This document shows, piece by piece, positions 39,045-49,359 of a DNA stretch of 49,359 nt. Position 1 is the stretch's first letter. Every line of letters begins with the position of its first letter. The notes under the pieces are model-generated. The model saw only the letters and a list, made by a program, of their open reading frames with translations. It made no database searches and was not told where the DNA came from. The stretch is from NCBI RefSeq assembly GCF_002104995.1, contig NW_024468308.1:1-49359 (forward strand), in the 5' to 3' direction. Position numbers and translations under genes: made by a program. The stretch is from Linderina pennispora (taxonomy: Eukaryota; Kickxellomycota; Kickxellomycetes; Kickxellales; Kickxellaceae).

Positions 39045-42000
39045 TTAAGCAGTCTCAATCTTGTCTTCAACAATGCCAAACTCAGAGGCAGCCAGCGCCA
39101 ACACGCGCTGCACATCGCCGACGATATCCAAATCCTGGGCATCTGCAGCCACGCCCAACAGATCTACGAGCTCCGGCCACACCTTCCGCACCGCCTTCTG
39201 GAACGGCTTCGGTGCCATCGGTGACTTGGCCAGCTCGGGCAGGTACTTCAGCAGAACCACAACGCACGGCCGCCATGACGATACAATCATCGCGCCCTTT
39301 TTGGCTGATGCGGTTCCAGCGTTCTTTGCCGAGACATCTGCGCCAGCAATATGCACGGTGCGCGAGCTATCTTCGCGGTGGCCGGGTCCACCTGCACAAT
39401 ACTGCTCCAGTACATTCTTGGCAATAGCCGCCAGGCGGTCATCGACCTCGTCGGCAACGGCCGCCCGGTCGCTGGTGATGGTGGAGGTCTCCACGGTAAT
39501 CCCAATCGCATCCGAGTTCATGCGCTGCAGAATATACAGTTCAGTCAGCATGCTCAGCGTCTCCTGCTTCAATAGACTGGGCATGGTCGGCATGACGCCC
39601 ATTTCGACCAGGCGGCGACGCACCTTGCGGTTCTTGTTGAAGCGGTGCGCGAAGCTGCGCGACTGGTCGACACAGTCCAACAGAATGAACAGGTGGTGGG
39701 CAGACATGTGCGTGTACAGCGCCTCGCTCTCAAACAGCTCGCCCAGGGTCTGAATTAGCAGCAGCTGCAGGATGCACTTCAGTGTTATATGGATATAGTC
39801 GGCCGACTCGCCGTTCCCCTGCGCGCTGTTGGCCCTCGGCAGTGGTGTGGTTGATGGCTCTGTGGTGTCCCCGTTGGTTCTGGGCTGATCGTCTTCCTCC
39901 CAGGTAGCGCCGGCGATCGAAAATAGCTCTCGGGGCTGTGACCAGTTGAACAGCCGTGCCAGGGTCTCGCACACCAGTGCCCATGCACTCTCGTCCCATT
40001 TGGCAAAGTTGTTCTTGATCAGATCCTGCAAGCACGAGGTTCCAATCTTGCCCAGAATCTCCGACGGTTGCATGATGCACATGCTCAGGAGTTCCAGGAC
40101 CTCAGCCAACATGCCGGACGGCAGGCTCGCTGGGTAGTACTCGGTAAATAGGGCGATCAGATGGCGCAGTGCCTTGATCAGAGTCGTCGAGAACCACAGT
40201 TCGAGATCATCCACTGTGGCAAAGCGCTTGGAAGCCGACGGATCCCGCAAATCAGCAAACATGGCAAACACCAAGTCGCGCAGAACGCTGGTCCACAGAC
40301 CACGCGAGAAATGCCTGCCTTGAGTCATGATCATCTTGAAGAATGAGTCGACCGCGCGGGTGCGCACCTCGAGGTCCTCGGTATGCATCACCACCTCGTG
40401 GAAGGCACGCAAGGCAGGCATCCATACGCGGTACAGTGGCTGGTCATCCAGGCCGATCTGTTCCGAATTCTCCATGGCCGGGTGGGCCAGAATCTGCCGA
40501 CCCAGATTCACTGCCGCCGTATGCAGGGTGTCGATGGCGTGCAGGGCCAGGCGCGGGCGGCGTGTCGCAGCACCGACCGCAAATTCGTTGAGGCAGTCGA
40601 TCAGCTCGTGGAAATACTCGAGCCCAGCCACAGCCACAATCTCCACCGGCTTGCCGTCTGAGAGCTGAGGAGCCGAGGCAGTGGTCAGCAGCCACATCTG
40701 CGGGCCATGCTGCTCGGCACACTCCTTGGCCAGATGGAAGCCCATCTCAGCGATTGCGTCGCTCTGATCGCGCGCAGCAACTTGGGCAACATTCAGCACG
40801 GCCTTCCAGCCCGACCGGATATGCCGCGCCGCCGCCTGCACCAGCTGGCGCACGCACCGCAGAACCATGTCCTTGACCAGGCCGTCAACCGCCACTGGTC
40901 TAGGCGCATCTGGCACTACGCCCTCGAGAATATCAGCGAACGGACGCAAGAACTCCTTTTGGAAGGCAAAGTGCGGCAGTTCCTCCTTCTCCAAAAACTT
41001 CATACTCAGCTGGCGCAGCGAATCCAGCGCAAACAGCGCCGCGCGCGTGTCCTGGTAGGCGCCGACGCGGTCAAACAGGGGCCCCAGGATTGCCCAGATC
41101 TGCGACCACTCGACACGGATACGCTCCATATTGTAGTACGAGATCTCGACGATTTTGGTCAGCGAGAACAGCCGGGCCGGCGGCACCTGCAGCTGAGTCG
41201 AGCCGCGGCGCTTGCTCGGCTGGGGGTTCTCGATGCGGTATGTGGTGGCAATCTCACTCCACGCAACACTCGACAGGGCACGTACAAAGTCGGTAATGCC
41301 CGACCCCGACAGGTGAACCGATGACGTAAACAGCCGGTCAACTGTGACCACAAGCACCTGGGAGTTCGTCTCCAGCTTGGCCAGCTCGGCCACAGACACC
41401 ACCGAGTTTCCGGATGCCGACCCGGCAAGAGCCCGAGCCGAGATGCTCTGCTGGCTCTGCTGCACATACCCTTGGTCGGCACTGGTGCGCGGATCAGAGC
41501 CTTGCGTCAGTAGCTGTAGGCGCTCGAGCTGCGACACACATTGCAGCACATCCAGCCAGCTCTCACACAGCCCGTCGCCTACATCCGCCCTGCTCGCCGC
41601 CACCTCGACTAGCGCTCGGATCGCCTCGACATGCTTGCGCTTCATCTCGGCCAGGTTCTGCAGCTGCGTGAAGTTCCGCAGTGTCGTCACAAACGTCGCC
41701 CGCTCCAGGGGCATCCGGAACCGGCACGCCAGCGCAATGCCGCACTGGAAGCCCGTCAGACAGGCGGAGATCACATGCGGATCTGCTGCCGTCTGCATTG
41801 GCGACGATAGTGCGGCTAGAAGCGCGGCCCAGATCGTGCCAAACATAGGTGCGATGTGGTCACTGCGCGTGGCATGCAGGAAGTCCGACATGTCCAGCAG
41901 CATCGCCCACGTATCGAGCGTTGCCAGGGATGGTGCCTGCGACGCTGCCTGCTGCTCCTCCTGCGCGGAACTGTTGAGGGTGTTGCTAACAACCGAGATC

Positions 42001-45000
42001 GACGGCCGGCGGACAGCCCGTCTGCGGCGCATCTTGGTCATGCTGCGCAGCGACTGCTCGCTCTTGGCTGCCATTTCGGCGCTGGCATGTGCTTGTTGCT
42101 CGCGGATGCGTGTTGCTGGGCCATTGCCCCACAGGTCAAACAGCGGGCCGGTGTGCTGTGTGTTGTCGACCTTGCCCTCAAGCGGATCGTCCTTGAGCTT
42201 GATCTCGTCAGCCACAATCTGGTCGAAAATCTGATTCAGCAGGTCGGGCTCCAGGTTCTTGCCATCGTTGATGCCGCGGTTGTTGTTGATAAACTCCTGC
42301 CGCGTCATGCGGTTCTTGACCTGCGGTGAGTGCTGGTCCGTGTTCAGAAGGATTGTCGAGTATGCGAGCACATAGGCAGCATCTGCGTTGGCAAAACCAG
42401 CCCCTGGGTTGCCCATCAGGTAGCGCTCGGCAAACTTGAGCATGAACCGATCGATCTTCTGCGCTTCGCCGGGCAGCCGGAATGACTGCAGGAAAAGGCG
42501 CAGCGCATCGACAAACTGCATTTCGTTGAAGTTCATCATGTCGACAAACGCATGCATGACGGCGATGTTGTGGGCATCGCCCTCGCCCAAGTACTCGCCC
42601 AGCTGCATCTTGTCGATGCCCGTGTTGCTCGAGAAGAACTTGGCAATCTCCACCGGGTCGTTGGATTTTATCAGCCCACCCTTCTTCCAAGCCTCAATGC
42701 CCTTCTTGGGCTTCCACGCAAACAGCTTGCGGCCCTCCTCGAACCGCTCCTTGCGGTGCTTGATCGACGACAGCTCCTCGGGGTCATCTGCTGGCGCATC
42801 GGATTTCCGCGGCACCGGCGTCTCGGAGTCGGTCCGGTCTACCTGCGACTCCTCGGGTGTCTGCTCCGCATGTATTGTTGGGCCTGCCATCCGGTCACTC
42901 CACACAACCATGCTCTGCAGCATTGCCGCCAGCGCATCCAGCGCTGACTGCCGCACTACGTAGTCATCGATGACAGTGCTACCGGCCTGTTTCTCGCTGG
43001 CAGAGTAGTTGAGCCCGCCGTACATCATATGGTTGACGCTGCTGGACTGGCTGCTGATCGAGAATGTGCGCGACGGCCGACCCACCTCGGTACCCAGCGA
43101 CTCGGTGCTATTCAAGCCAGTAGTGCGAAGAGCCTGGGACACAGGCATATTGAACACTGTCTGCTTCTGCTGCACTGCATGCCACGCAGCACTCGACATT
43201 GCGGCGCCCTCGCCGGACTCGGCATTGACCAGAAAATGCGGACTATTCTTGATCACGCTGACATAGTTGCCGCCCAGCTTACACAGGACCTCAGCCAGGC
43301 GCTGGAACACATTGACGCTTGAGTCCTCGGCGCAGTCATAGTTGAGGTACAGCTCGACCACCAATGCTGGCTGGCTCAGCAGCCGCACCAGCGTCTGCAC
43401 AACACGGCCGCGCTGGTACAGGGACGCTGAGCTCTTGCTCTCCAGCACTGGCAAAAGAATCTCGCGGAAAATCACCTCCAGCTCGCGCTTCATGTACATG
43501 CGCATGTGCTGTACTGCCAGCTCCCAGACCGCCAGCCCGAGATCAAGCACCATGGGGTTTGGAGACACCAGGTTGTGGCTAAGCGACAGCGACAGGCTCT
43601 GCCGCAACACCGCAATTAGCGGCACCGCCACTGTCGATGGCGTCTCAGTAGGCGACCCCTCGCCGTCTTGCTGCTGCTCCCGCGCCGTCTGCACAATCTG
43701 TGCGGAAATCGCTCTGTCCGGGCCTTCTGTGTCGAACTCGTCGCCTGCGTCGGTGCTCTCCTGCTCAGCTCCGTGGACTGACCGCAGGTAGACGTACGAG
43801 CTGACAAACACCTCAGTGTGCTCGCTCAGCGCCAATCTGATCAGATTCAGTGCCAGGCTGCGCGCGCGCAGCTGCGGTGCCCGCGGGTCCAGGTCATTCG
43901 GGATCTTGCGCATCGATAGCTTGCACAGCGATCGCAGGAGCAGGAACGCGTCACGTGCGGCACCGTCGTTGGCCTTCTGCATGCCCTCGTCCTCGTCGGT
44001 CTCCACTGGCACGCGCTGTAGCACCAGGTGCACCATCTGTGTCAGTGTGCCTTGCGAGATCGTCTGGTTGCCGGTGTTCCGTGCCAGCACAAACACATTG
44101 AACGTCGTGCGGATCGCCGCCAGCATCGCCGCCTGTCGCACCGGTAGCCGGTCAGACGAAATCAGTGCAAACAGCGCCTTGACTATCTGCAGCTGCACGG
44201 GGTCTGCCGTTCCCTCGCCCAGACACCGCGACACCATTGTGACCAGCCGGTCCGCCACGCTGCGGAAATACCCCATGCGCAGCTGCTCGGCCTCTGCCCG
44301 CGCCTCCCATTGGATCTGCTCATCGTCAGCCTGGTCGCCGCGGTTCGACCGGATCCGCTGCGCAACCGACTCCTGCGTTGCCAGGCCAGAGATGCTGTCG
44401 AAATAGTGGAATGACACGAGCTTCTCGACACAGTCCAGGGCTATTGCAACCGTCGGTGCGCTGTGCTGCGGGCTGCATGCCATGTCCATGGCCTCTAGGA
44501 TTGTCTCCATGTCCTCCTTGCCGAGCCCGTGGGCCACTGCCTGCGGCGCATTGAGCGGCTTCAGGATGTTCACTGCCTTGTCCAGTGCCGATTTCATGTC
44601 CTTGCGCTTGCCTTCGCGCGTCCCAATAACTTCTCCAGTGCCCCGATAATGAACACCAGCCCGGGCAGAGGCGTCGGTGGTGTCTGTGGTGAGGCATGTG
44701 TTTCTATGCGGTCTTGTGGCTGAGTTGTCGCTGTGGCTGCCTCTGCTGATGCGCTGGCTTCTGGCTGTTCGCATGAGGTCATGGTGGGCTCCTGCACAGA
44801 CTCTGCTTTGGCCAGGGTGTCCCCCGTCTGTGGTTGGCCGGTGTGGTCCTCATCGATAGTCTGTTCTTCAACAGGGTGCTCAATCTGCGTCTCTTCGTTC
44901 TGTTGTTGCTCGGCAGGTTTGTCACCGACAGACTCTGCCTCGTCAACTGCCTGCCCATCTGCATCTGCCGAATTGGTCTCCTCAGAAACTGCCTGCTCTT

Positions 45001-45073
45001 CAACCGAATCGCTGAATTCCTCCAACGGACTATGCACCGGAGGTAGCTCACCAGCTTTCTCTGTCTCTGTCAT
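39045..45073 (-). CDS. SEC7: Sec7/BIG-type ARF guanine nucleotide exchange factor, with an apparent 2-bp frameshift
   Basis: A trans-Golgi ARF activator needed for vesicle traffic. An acidic N-terminus (MTETEKAGELPPVHS onward, about 150 residues) leads into LVFIIGALEKLLG, where the frame breaks at a CGCGCG run (44615-44620). Removing two bases joins it to REGKRKDMKSALDKAV and gives about 2,008 residues, a normal BIG length. DCB/HUS blocks follow, including AAIRTTFNVFVLARNTGNQ and NYDCAEDSSVNVFQRLAEVL. The Sec7 domain spans roughly residues 768-955 (nucleotides 42200-42770), with the catalytic Glu finger in FRLPGEAQKIDRFM (codon 42465-42467) and AYVLAYSTILLNTDQHSPQVK. The long HDS-type C-terminal helices follow. 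No intron is seen. The break may be a sequencing error or a true lesion. Confidence 0.92.
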
Positions 45074-46132
45074 TTAATACGAACTACGGGAGGATAGGGC
45101 ACAGATAATATTAAAAAACGTTGAATTCGAGTAAACAGGGAGAGTATGAGTGAGTTCTGTGCGAGTTGGCTGGCCCACAGAAAAAAATCCGCTTCATCAG
45201 CGCCTGAAGGGTGCGATTTCGAAAGGGCTTCCCCCACCAAGAATGCCACTGCTGTGTTGCGGCTGATCGTCCTTCAGCACAGGTTTCCTCCCCACTCATT
45301 TATCGAGACCAGGTGTGGACTCTGATGGGCTGAGCAAAAGCACGCACTCGTGCCTGTGGTGGTCTCCCGCTAACAGCCTTCCACGTCCTAATCCACAGAT
45401 ATGATAAGGGTACCCAGAATATATCCGGTTCTCAGCACAGACCTGCACTCTCCTGCCAACAAGCGCCGTGGAGCTCACGGGACCTCTACGTCACCACTCT
45501 ATGTAGAGGATTGGGGGCAGCGCCCACATATGCGGAAACGGCATCGATTTCCACATTCCAATGTCAGCAGGTAGGAATGACTTCTTCCGGGGGGCAAGCG
45601 CCGGCATTTGCAATAAAGGGCACCTTGGTGTTTGCAAGCGATGCACGCCTGGCAGACAGAAAGAGATAGAGTTGCCACCACAAAATTTCTCTCTACCTTT
45701 CGGCAATTGAAAGCACATCCCTCTCGACAAGGTGGCAACAATGAACCACTAATTCGTCCTTCTGTTCATGAAGGTCCGTCCTGAGAACTACCCGGAGAGC
45801 CACACCTTCTAGAGCACCCGCCTCTACTGGCGTTCTTGGTTAAATCACTAAACCAGCAGGTTTTATATTCGGGTCCTTTATACCTACATTATTCAGAGGA
45901 ACAGGCAGCAGCAAGTCATGGGCTGGAAAAAAGTATGTACGAATCTTTATTACAATTGACCAAGTAGCTACAATAAGGGTAGTGCCGAGACTTCATTTCA
46001 AGCAGAAGTCCGGTTTGCCAAACCGGCGTGTTAGTCCACGAGCTATACAGAAAAAGTGGGTGAGGAATCCTTGCTAGGTGTCCTACGAGCGTGGTGCTCA
46101 TAGCTGCATACTCAAGGTCCAGCGACAGGGCT
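45074..46132. other. Intergenic region upstream of SEC7
   Basis: About 1 kb without a gene I can support. Frames of 60-80 codons on both strands overlap and lack domains. No tRNA was recognised. Confidence 0.35.
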
Positions 46133-46210
46133 TTACTCGTTGCGCAGCGAGAATCCGTGCGGAGTGCCAGGCGTGTTGATGAGACGGAAGTTCAGGTTCT
46201 GGGTGTACAT
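46133..46210 (-). CDS. Candidate 25-residue micro-ORF or last exon
   Basis: The minus strand reads MYTQNLNFRLINTPGTPHGF and five more residues before a TAA. The composition is strikingly protein-like for so short a frame. Just upstream is a 13-T tract and TTATAAAG, which looks like a polypyrimidine tract and 3' splice site, so it could be the last exon of a spliced gene whose other exons I cannot find. A TATATA element about 150 bp upstream (near 46356-46362) would also allow a short independent transcript. The family is not recognised. Confidence 0.25.
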   Translation of the reverse strand: MYTQNLNFRLINTPGTPHGFSLRNE

Positions 46211-46752
46211 TTTCCACAGCAGTTGCTTTATAACAAAAAAAAAAAAACAGGGTGCAAAGGAGGTGTTGTTTAGTTTCTTTTAGAAGAAAAGTGGGTGAGG
46301 AAAAACTGGCATGGAGGGAAGAGGCGCGCTTCTTGGGTGTCATGTCTCCCCATTCATATATACTGAGCCCCTCCACAGGTCAGATGAGAGCTCAATGCAG
46401 AGAGCGCAGATCACTCCTTTTTATTGTCGTCCTTCAGGCATCAGTCTTCGCACATCTCACCTCCTGTGTCCGTTGCCGCTACTAGAGGCTTTCCTGCCCT
46501 CCAAACCTCCACCAAAAAAAAACACATTGGTGCAGGGTTCTGTCGAAACTCGGAAATGATCGCCCGCGTCAGAGTTGCTTTTCCGCCTCAGTCCATACTC
46601 AACAATTGCGGCTCACATATTGCTAGTGCCTCCAAGCATGATAGTGACATGGAAATGTGAAGCAAATTAATGATTTATTTGCGACCCAACAGGCGTGTCC
46701 CAAACAATAACAGTTCAAGAGAGCTGGGACAGCGAGCTGATGCCAAGGATGG

Positions 46753-47214
46753 TCAGAATCGACTGGGGCTCTTCAGGATAGCCTCGATGTAGTGCGGTTG
46801 GCCCAGAAGGGTCTTGAGCAGCGCTGGCACCTGCTTGATTTTCTCCAGGAGCTCTGGGCTTGAGATGATCTTCACCAGGTTCTGCACATTCTGCACGATC
46901 TCATCCGCGCTCAGCTGCAGCTTCACGCCGTCGGCACCAACATGCACATTGGCGTCGACTGGACCATCGACGTTGGCGTTGATACCCTTGGCGCTGACAT
47001 CTCCGTCGACGTGCACGGGGCCGACGTTGAGTTGTCCGTCAATGCCCTTGTGCTGGCGTGCACTGCACCGTTGATGGGGCCAGCAGAGATGTGGCCCGTC
47101 GATACCGTTGAGGTTGGCGTTGGCACCGAGGTTCGGCTCAACAACGATGTTATCAAGGCTGGCGGGGAGAGCAGAGGCAAGGGTAAGGAAGAGCGAGGCA
47201 GTGAAGAGGCGCAT
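46753..47214 (-). CDS. Small secreted protein with Asn/Val/Asp/Gly-rich repeats
   Basis: A protein of 153 residues. The signal peptide (MRLFTASLFLTLASALP) is followed by a region with repeated DG-x-V/I and NAN-type strands (GANANLNGIDG, VDGDVSAKGINANVDG, ANVHVGADG). The C-terminus is helical (VQNLVKIISSPELLEKIKQ to LLKTLLGQPHYIEAILK). The stretch PHLCWPHQRCSARQH breaks the strand pattern; the adjacent frame over the same bases reads HISAGPINGAVHAST, which fits it, suggesting two compensating indels (about 47047-47101). A TATA box lies 143 bp upstream. Relatives, one decayed and one cut off, lie to the right. Function is unknown; an extracellular or wall role is inferred only from secretion. 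Confidence 0.7.
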   Translation of the reverse strand: MRLFTASLFLTLASALPASLDNIVVEPNLGANANLNGIDGPHLCWPHQRCSARQHKGIDGQLNVGPVHVDGDVSAKGINANVDGPVDANVHVGADGVKLQLSADEIVQNVQNLVKIISSPELLEKIKQVPALLKTLLGQPHYIEAILKSPSRF

Positions 47215-47356
47215 CTTGAGGGATAGTAATCGTAAGATTAGGAGTTGACAAAAGAGGGGGATGTAGAAGGGCGTGAGGGAGGGTTGAGGTAAATGTAGGC
47301 AGGAAAGAGTGGTTGCTGATGAAAACATTTTGCAAGTTGCTGGACCGCGGGGCCGG

Positions 47357-47364
47357 TTTATATA
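47357..47364 (-). promoter_or_regulatory. TATA box of the secreted-protein gene
   Basis: The minus strand reads TATATAAA, 143 bp upstream of the ATG at 47214. Confidence 0.55.
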
Positions 47365-47933
47365 TGAATGTGGTTGGCTACGGACAAGAGGAGCACATTT
47401 ATCAATTATTGCACCATTAGGTTTTTGCTCAGCTTCAGCGTTTTTTCGGGCTCTCGCACCGCTGACGAGCGATGTCATATTCACAGGATTCCCCGCTTGT
47501 CCCAAAAATGGCGACAGACCCGGTCTTGTCGGGCGAAGTGAATTCCATGTGGTGGATTTGCGCTTATCTCTTCCTGAGCCAAATACCGAAAGACGCGCAC
47601 AGCCGATTGGCGCATGCTTTTGGAAACTAAAGCTTGCACCAGCTTTTGTTTGTTGCTTGTCATCTATTGCTCCATACACAATTCTGTCCTTGCATCTGAA
47701 GTTTGCATAGTCCGGGAACACGAAATAAAAACAACGATTTCCCTCCTGACACCCCCAGACGCTGATAGAGAGTTGCAAGTGTATGAGTCAGTGAGGTGTC
47801 CGATATGGGCTGGATCAATATGAATGTGCCAATAACGATATATTCTTTGCAAATGGAGGCTGAACGTGAGGGCTAGAAAGTGTCATCAATGCATTCCAGC
47901 AGATCAGCAGCAAATAAAGAAGAACGTGGGTGG

Positions 47934-48723
47934 CTAGCGTTGGTGCTGGGAGTTTTCCAGGAAGCTCTTGAGTCTAGTCACGGCGTCTGCGACCAACTGC
48001 GGGTTAAGCATGTACTTGTGAACAGGTCTGGTGTGCAATAGTCCATGGTATTTGCTGTCGAGCGAAACAGCTGTTGGCAAACGCAAACAGTTTTGTACAC
48101 TCTTTCCCGCGAGAATATCGGAAGGGTTGACCACCTGTATCAGTGACTTTAGGTTCTCGTCGGAACCAACGGCAATTGACAAGAGGCAGTTGTCAATATC
48201 GGCTGTGCTGGAATCTTCTGTAGATGGCCACTAGACACAGGAGCATTGTCAGATGTAGTATCAGAACCAGCGGGATTGGCTGCATCAGTGGGGTAACAGT
48301 ATCAGCAGAATTAACAGTATCAGCAGGACTAGCTGCATCAGCGGTAGTGCATCAGCCTACTGCATCAGCGGAGTTGCCGAACCAACAGGACTAGCTGCCA
48401 TAGCGAGACTAGCTACCTAGCAGGACTGGCTCTACTAGCAGGACTAGCTCTATCAGCAGAGTTAGTCACACCAGAAGGACCAACTGCACCAGAGTTGGCC
48501 GCTCTAGCAGGCTTGGCTGTATCAGGAGGAGTAGCTCTATTAGCTGAATTAGTCCACCACCGAGATTAGGCGCGCCGCCAAGGTTAGTTACACCGTCTGC
48601 ATGGTTGGTGCTTAGCCAGTATTGGAAAAACGCGGTTCTGGGCGAAACCAAGGATGCCACCAGGACCGAGAGGCGACGCTGTAGTGAAGACAACAAGGAA
48701 AAGCGAGACAGCAAAGGACGCAT
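47934..48723 (-). pseudogene. Decayed secreted-protein gene with Ser/Ala/Thr/Asp-rich region
   Basis: A TATATATA lies near 48773-48780 and an ATG at 48723. Right after Met-Arg the signal-peptide sense is found only in another frame (FAVSLFLVVFTTASP), pointing to an early indel. A Gly/Asn segment (TNLGGAPNLGGG) follows, then a degenerate region of GCTGATACTG-like units with stops in all frames. A last open stretch (STADIDNCLLSIAVGSDENL to VADAVTRLKSFLENSQ) ends at 47934. A TCTAG before that stretch could be a splice acceptor, so a spliced gene is an alternative. The order of signal peptide, low-complexity part and helical C-terminus resembles the intact neighbour at 46753-47214. Confidence 0.5.
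48241..48560. repeat. Degenerate short tandem repeats
   Basis: Plus-strand units resembling ATCAGCAGGACTAGCTG recur many times with irregular spacing and substitutions. On the minus strand they would encode Ser/Ala/Asp/Thr-rich linkers of the decayed gene. Confidence 0.6.
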
Positions 48724-49179
48724 CTTAGAGAAATAGGTAGCCGTGCTAAATGAATTACACAGTTTGAACGGAATATATATCAGCAAGATGAAAAAGCCAA
48801 GTGTACAACCGGAGAGGAGGGAAGGAAAGGTATATGTGTACATTAGCAGACCTATTTCTGTGCCAAGCCTCACCGTTTCATATTTTGTTCAAGACTGGGT
48901 GGCGGAGCTGTGCAATAGTCGTCAAGAGGCGCATTGATCAAAAGTGGGCATCAATACGAGTATTATTGTGCGCTATATGCGCAGTTTGTTGATACTTGCC
49001 ATTACGATATATATACTGCAGCCCACCAGTAAATGGGTAGATGGAAAAGACAGCTGTTTCATTGACTCAAGAAAACGTCGGGTTTCTTTCATGGCAAACC
49101 AAGAGTCCTTCTAAGCCAGTATCATTCGACGAGGAACAAGGAATCAGAATAAAAAAACCTAGAGAAAGCTTAGGTAGAC
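48724..49179. other. Spacer before the truncated secreted-protein copy
   Basis: About 450 bp. It includes the TATA box of the decayed gene at 48773-48780 and an ATATATATAC stretch near 49007-49016. No gene is seen. Confidence 0.35.
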
Positions 49180-49359
49180 TGATGCCAAGAACAGTCAGGA
49201 TCATCTGTGGATTCTCTAGAGCCAGCCTGATCATCTGAGAGTTCTCCACGGGGGTTTAAGCAGAGAAAGGACTTTCTGAATCTTTCAACAGTTCGGGATT
49301 GGAGATGATCTTGATCATGTGTGGATGTTTGTTTGAAAGAATCAGTGCCACTGACCCTC
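49180..49359 (-). pseudogene. Related secreted-protein 3' end, cut by the window edge
   Basis: The minus strand reads MIKIISNPELLKDSESPFSA and then a stop, matching VKIISSPELLEKIKQVPALL of the gene at 46753-47214. Further similarity continues past the stop (ALENPQMILTVLGIS resembles the end and 3' flank of that gene). The early stop suggests a shortened or broken copy. The 5' part is outside the window, so its state is unknown. Confidence 0.5.

Noticed and set aside
46130-46220. tRNA-like impression near 46.1-46.2 kb
   Set aside because: No acceptor stem or D and T arms can be paired; the minus strand reads better as protein.
48241-48560. Possible CRISPR-like array of short repeats
   Set aside because: The units are irregular, lack unique spacers of constant length, and fit a low-complexity coding relic in a eukaryotic genome.

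Overview
The window looks like nuclear DNA of an early-diverging filamentous fungus, plausibly a Kickxellales-type Zoopagomycota. That is an inference from gene content: fungal-type ChAPs, VPS37, XPT1, DUS3, a BIG/Sec7 ARF-GEF, small secreted DNRLRE proteins, compact and mostly intronless genes, and a Fanzor relic. No rRNA, CRISPR array or bacterial-style operon is visible. Several promoters show a TATA box about 90-160 bp before the ATG.

Region 1 (1-4.9 kb) is gene-poor. It holds a decayed Fanzor gene, the eukaryotic relative of the TnpB RNA-guided nucleases, on the minus strand. It has several frame breaks and has lost the first RuvC aspartate. Region 2 (4.9-16.5 kb) is an ordinary gene-dense block: an APC amino-acid permease and a DHA2-type MFS exporter (convergent, 14 bp apart), xanthine phosphoribosyltransferase, two secreted DNRLRE paralogues on either side of DUS3, an aquaglyceroporin and the ESCRT-I subunit VPS37.

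Region 3 (16.5-39 kb) is the structural centre. Two 4.25-kb arms (19119-23366 and 32440-36686) form a nearly perfect inverted repeat around a 9.07-kb spacer. Each arm carries a tRNA-Asp, a tRNA-Lys, the 3' end of an arrestin-like gene and the 3' end of a small unrecognised gene encoding 74 residues. The spacer holds a ChAPs gene (two introns), gamma-tubulin (an apparent +1 frameshift), a Josephin protease with a probable N-terminal membrane anchor, and a secreted 12-residue-repeat protein. The arrestin gene starts in the spacer and ends in the right arm; the left arm has only its tail. Recombination between the arms would invert the spacer and still leave an intact arrestin gene. Outside the arms are two 0.73-kb direct repeats, each with a tRNA-Ala, and two diverged solo LTR-like elements.

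Region 4 (39-49.4 kb) has a SEC7-type ARF-GEF (about 2,000 codons, interrupted once by an apparent 2-bp frameshift), a 1.7-kb stretch without a clear gene, and a cluster of related small secreted-protein genes: one intact, one decayed, and one cut by the window end. Frameshifts in gamma-tubulin and SEC7 could mean sequence error or inactivation of one copy; read-level data would decide.
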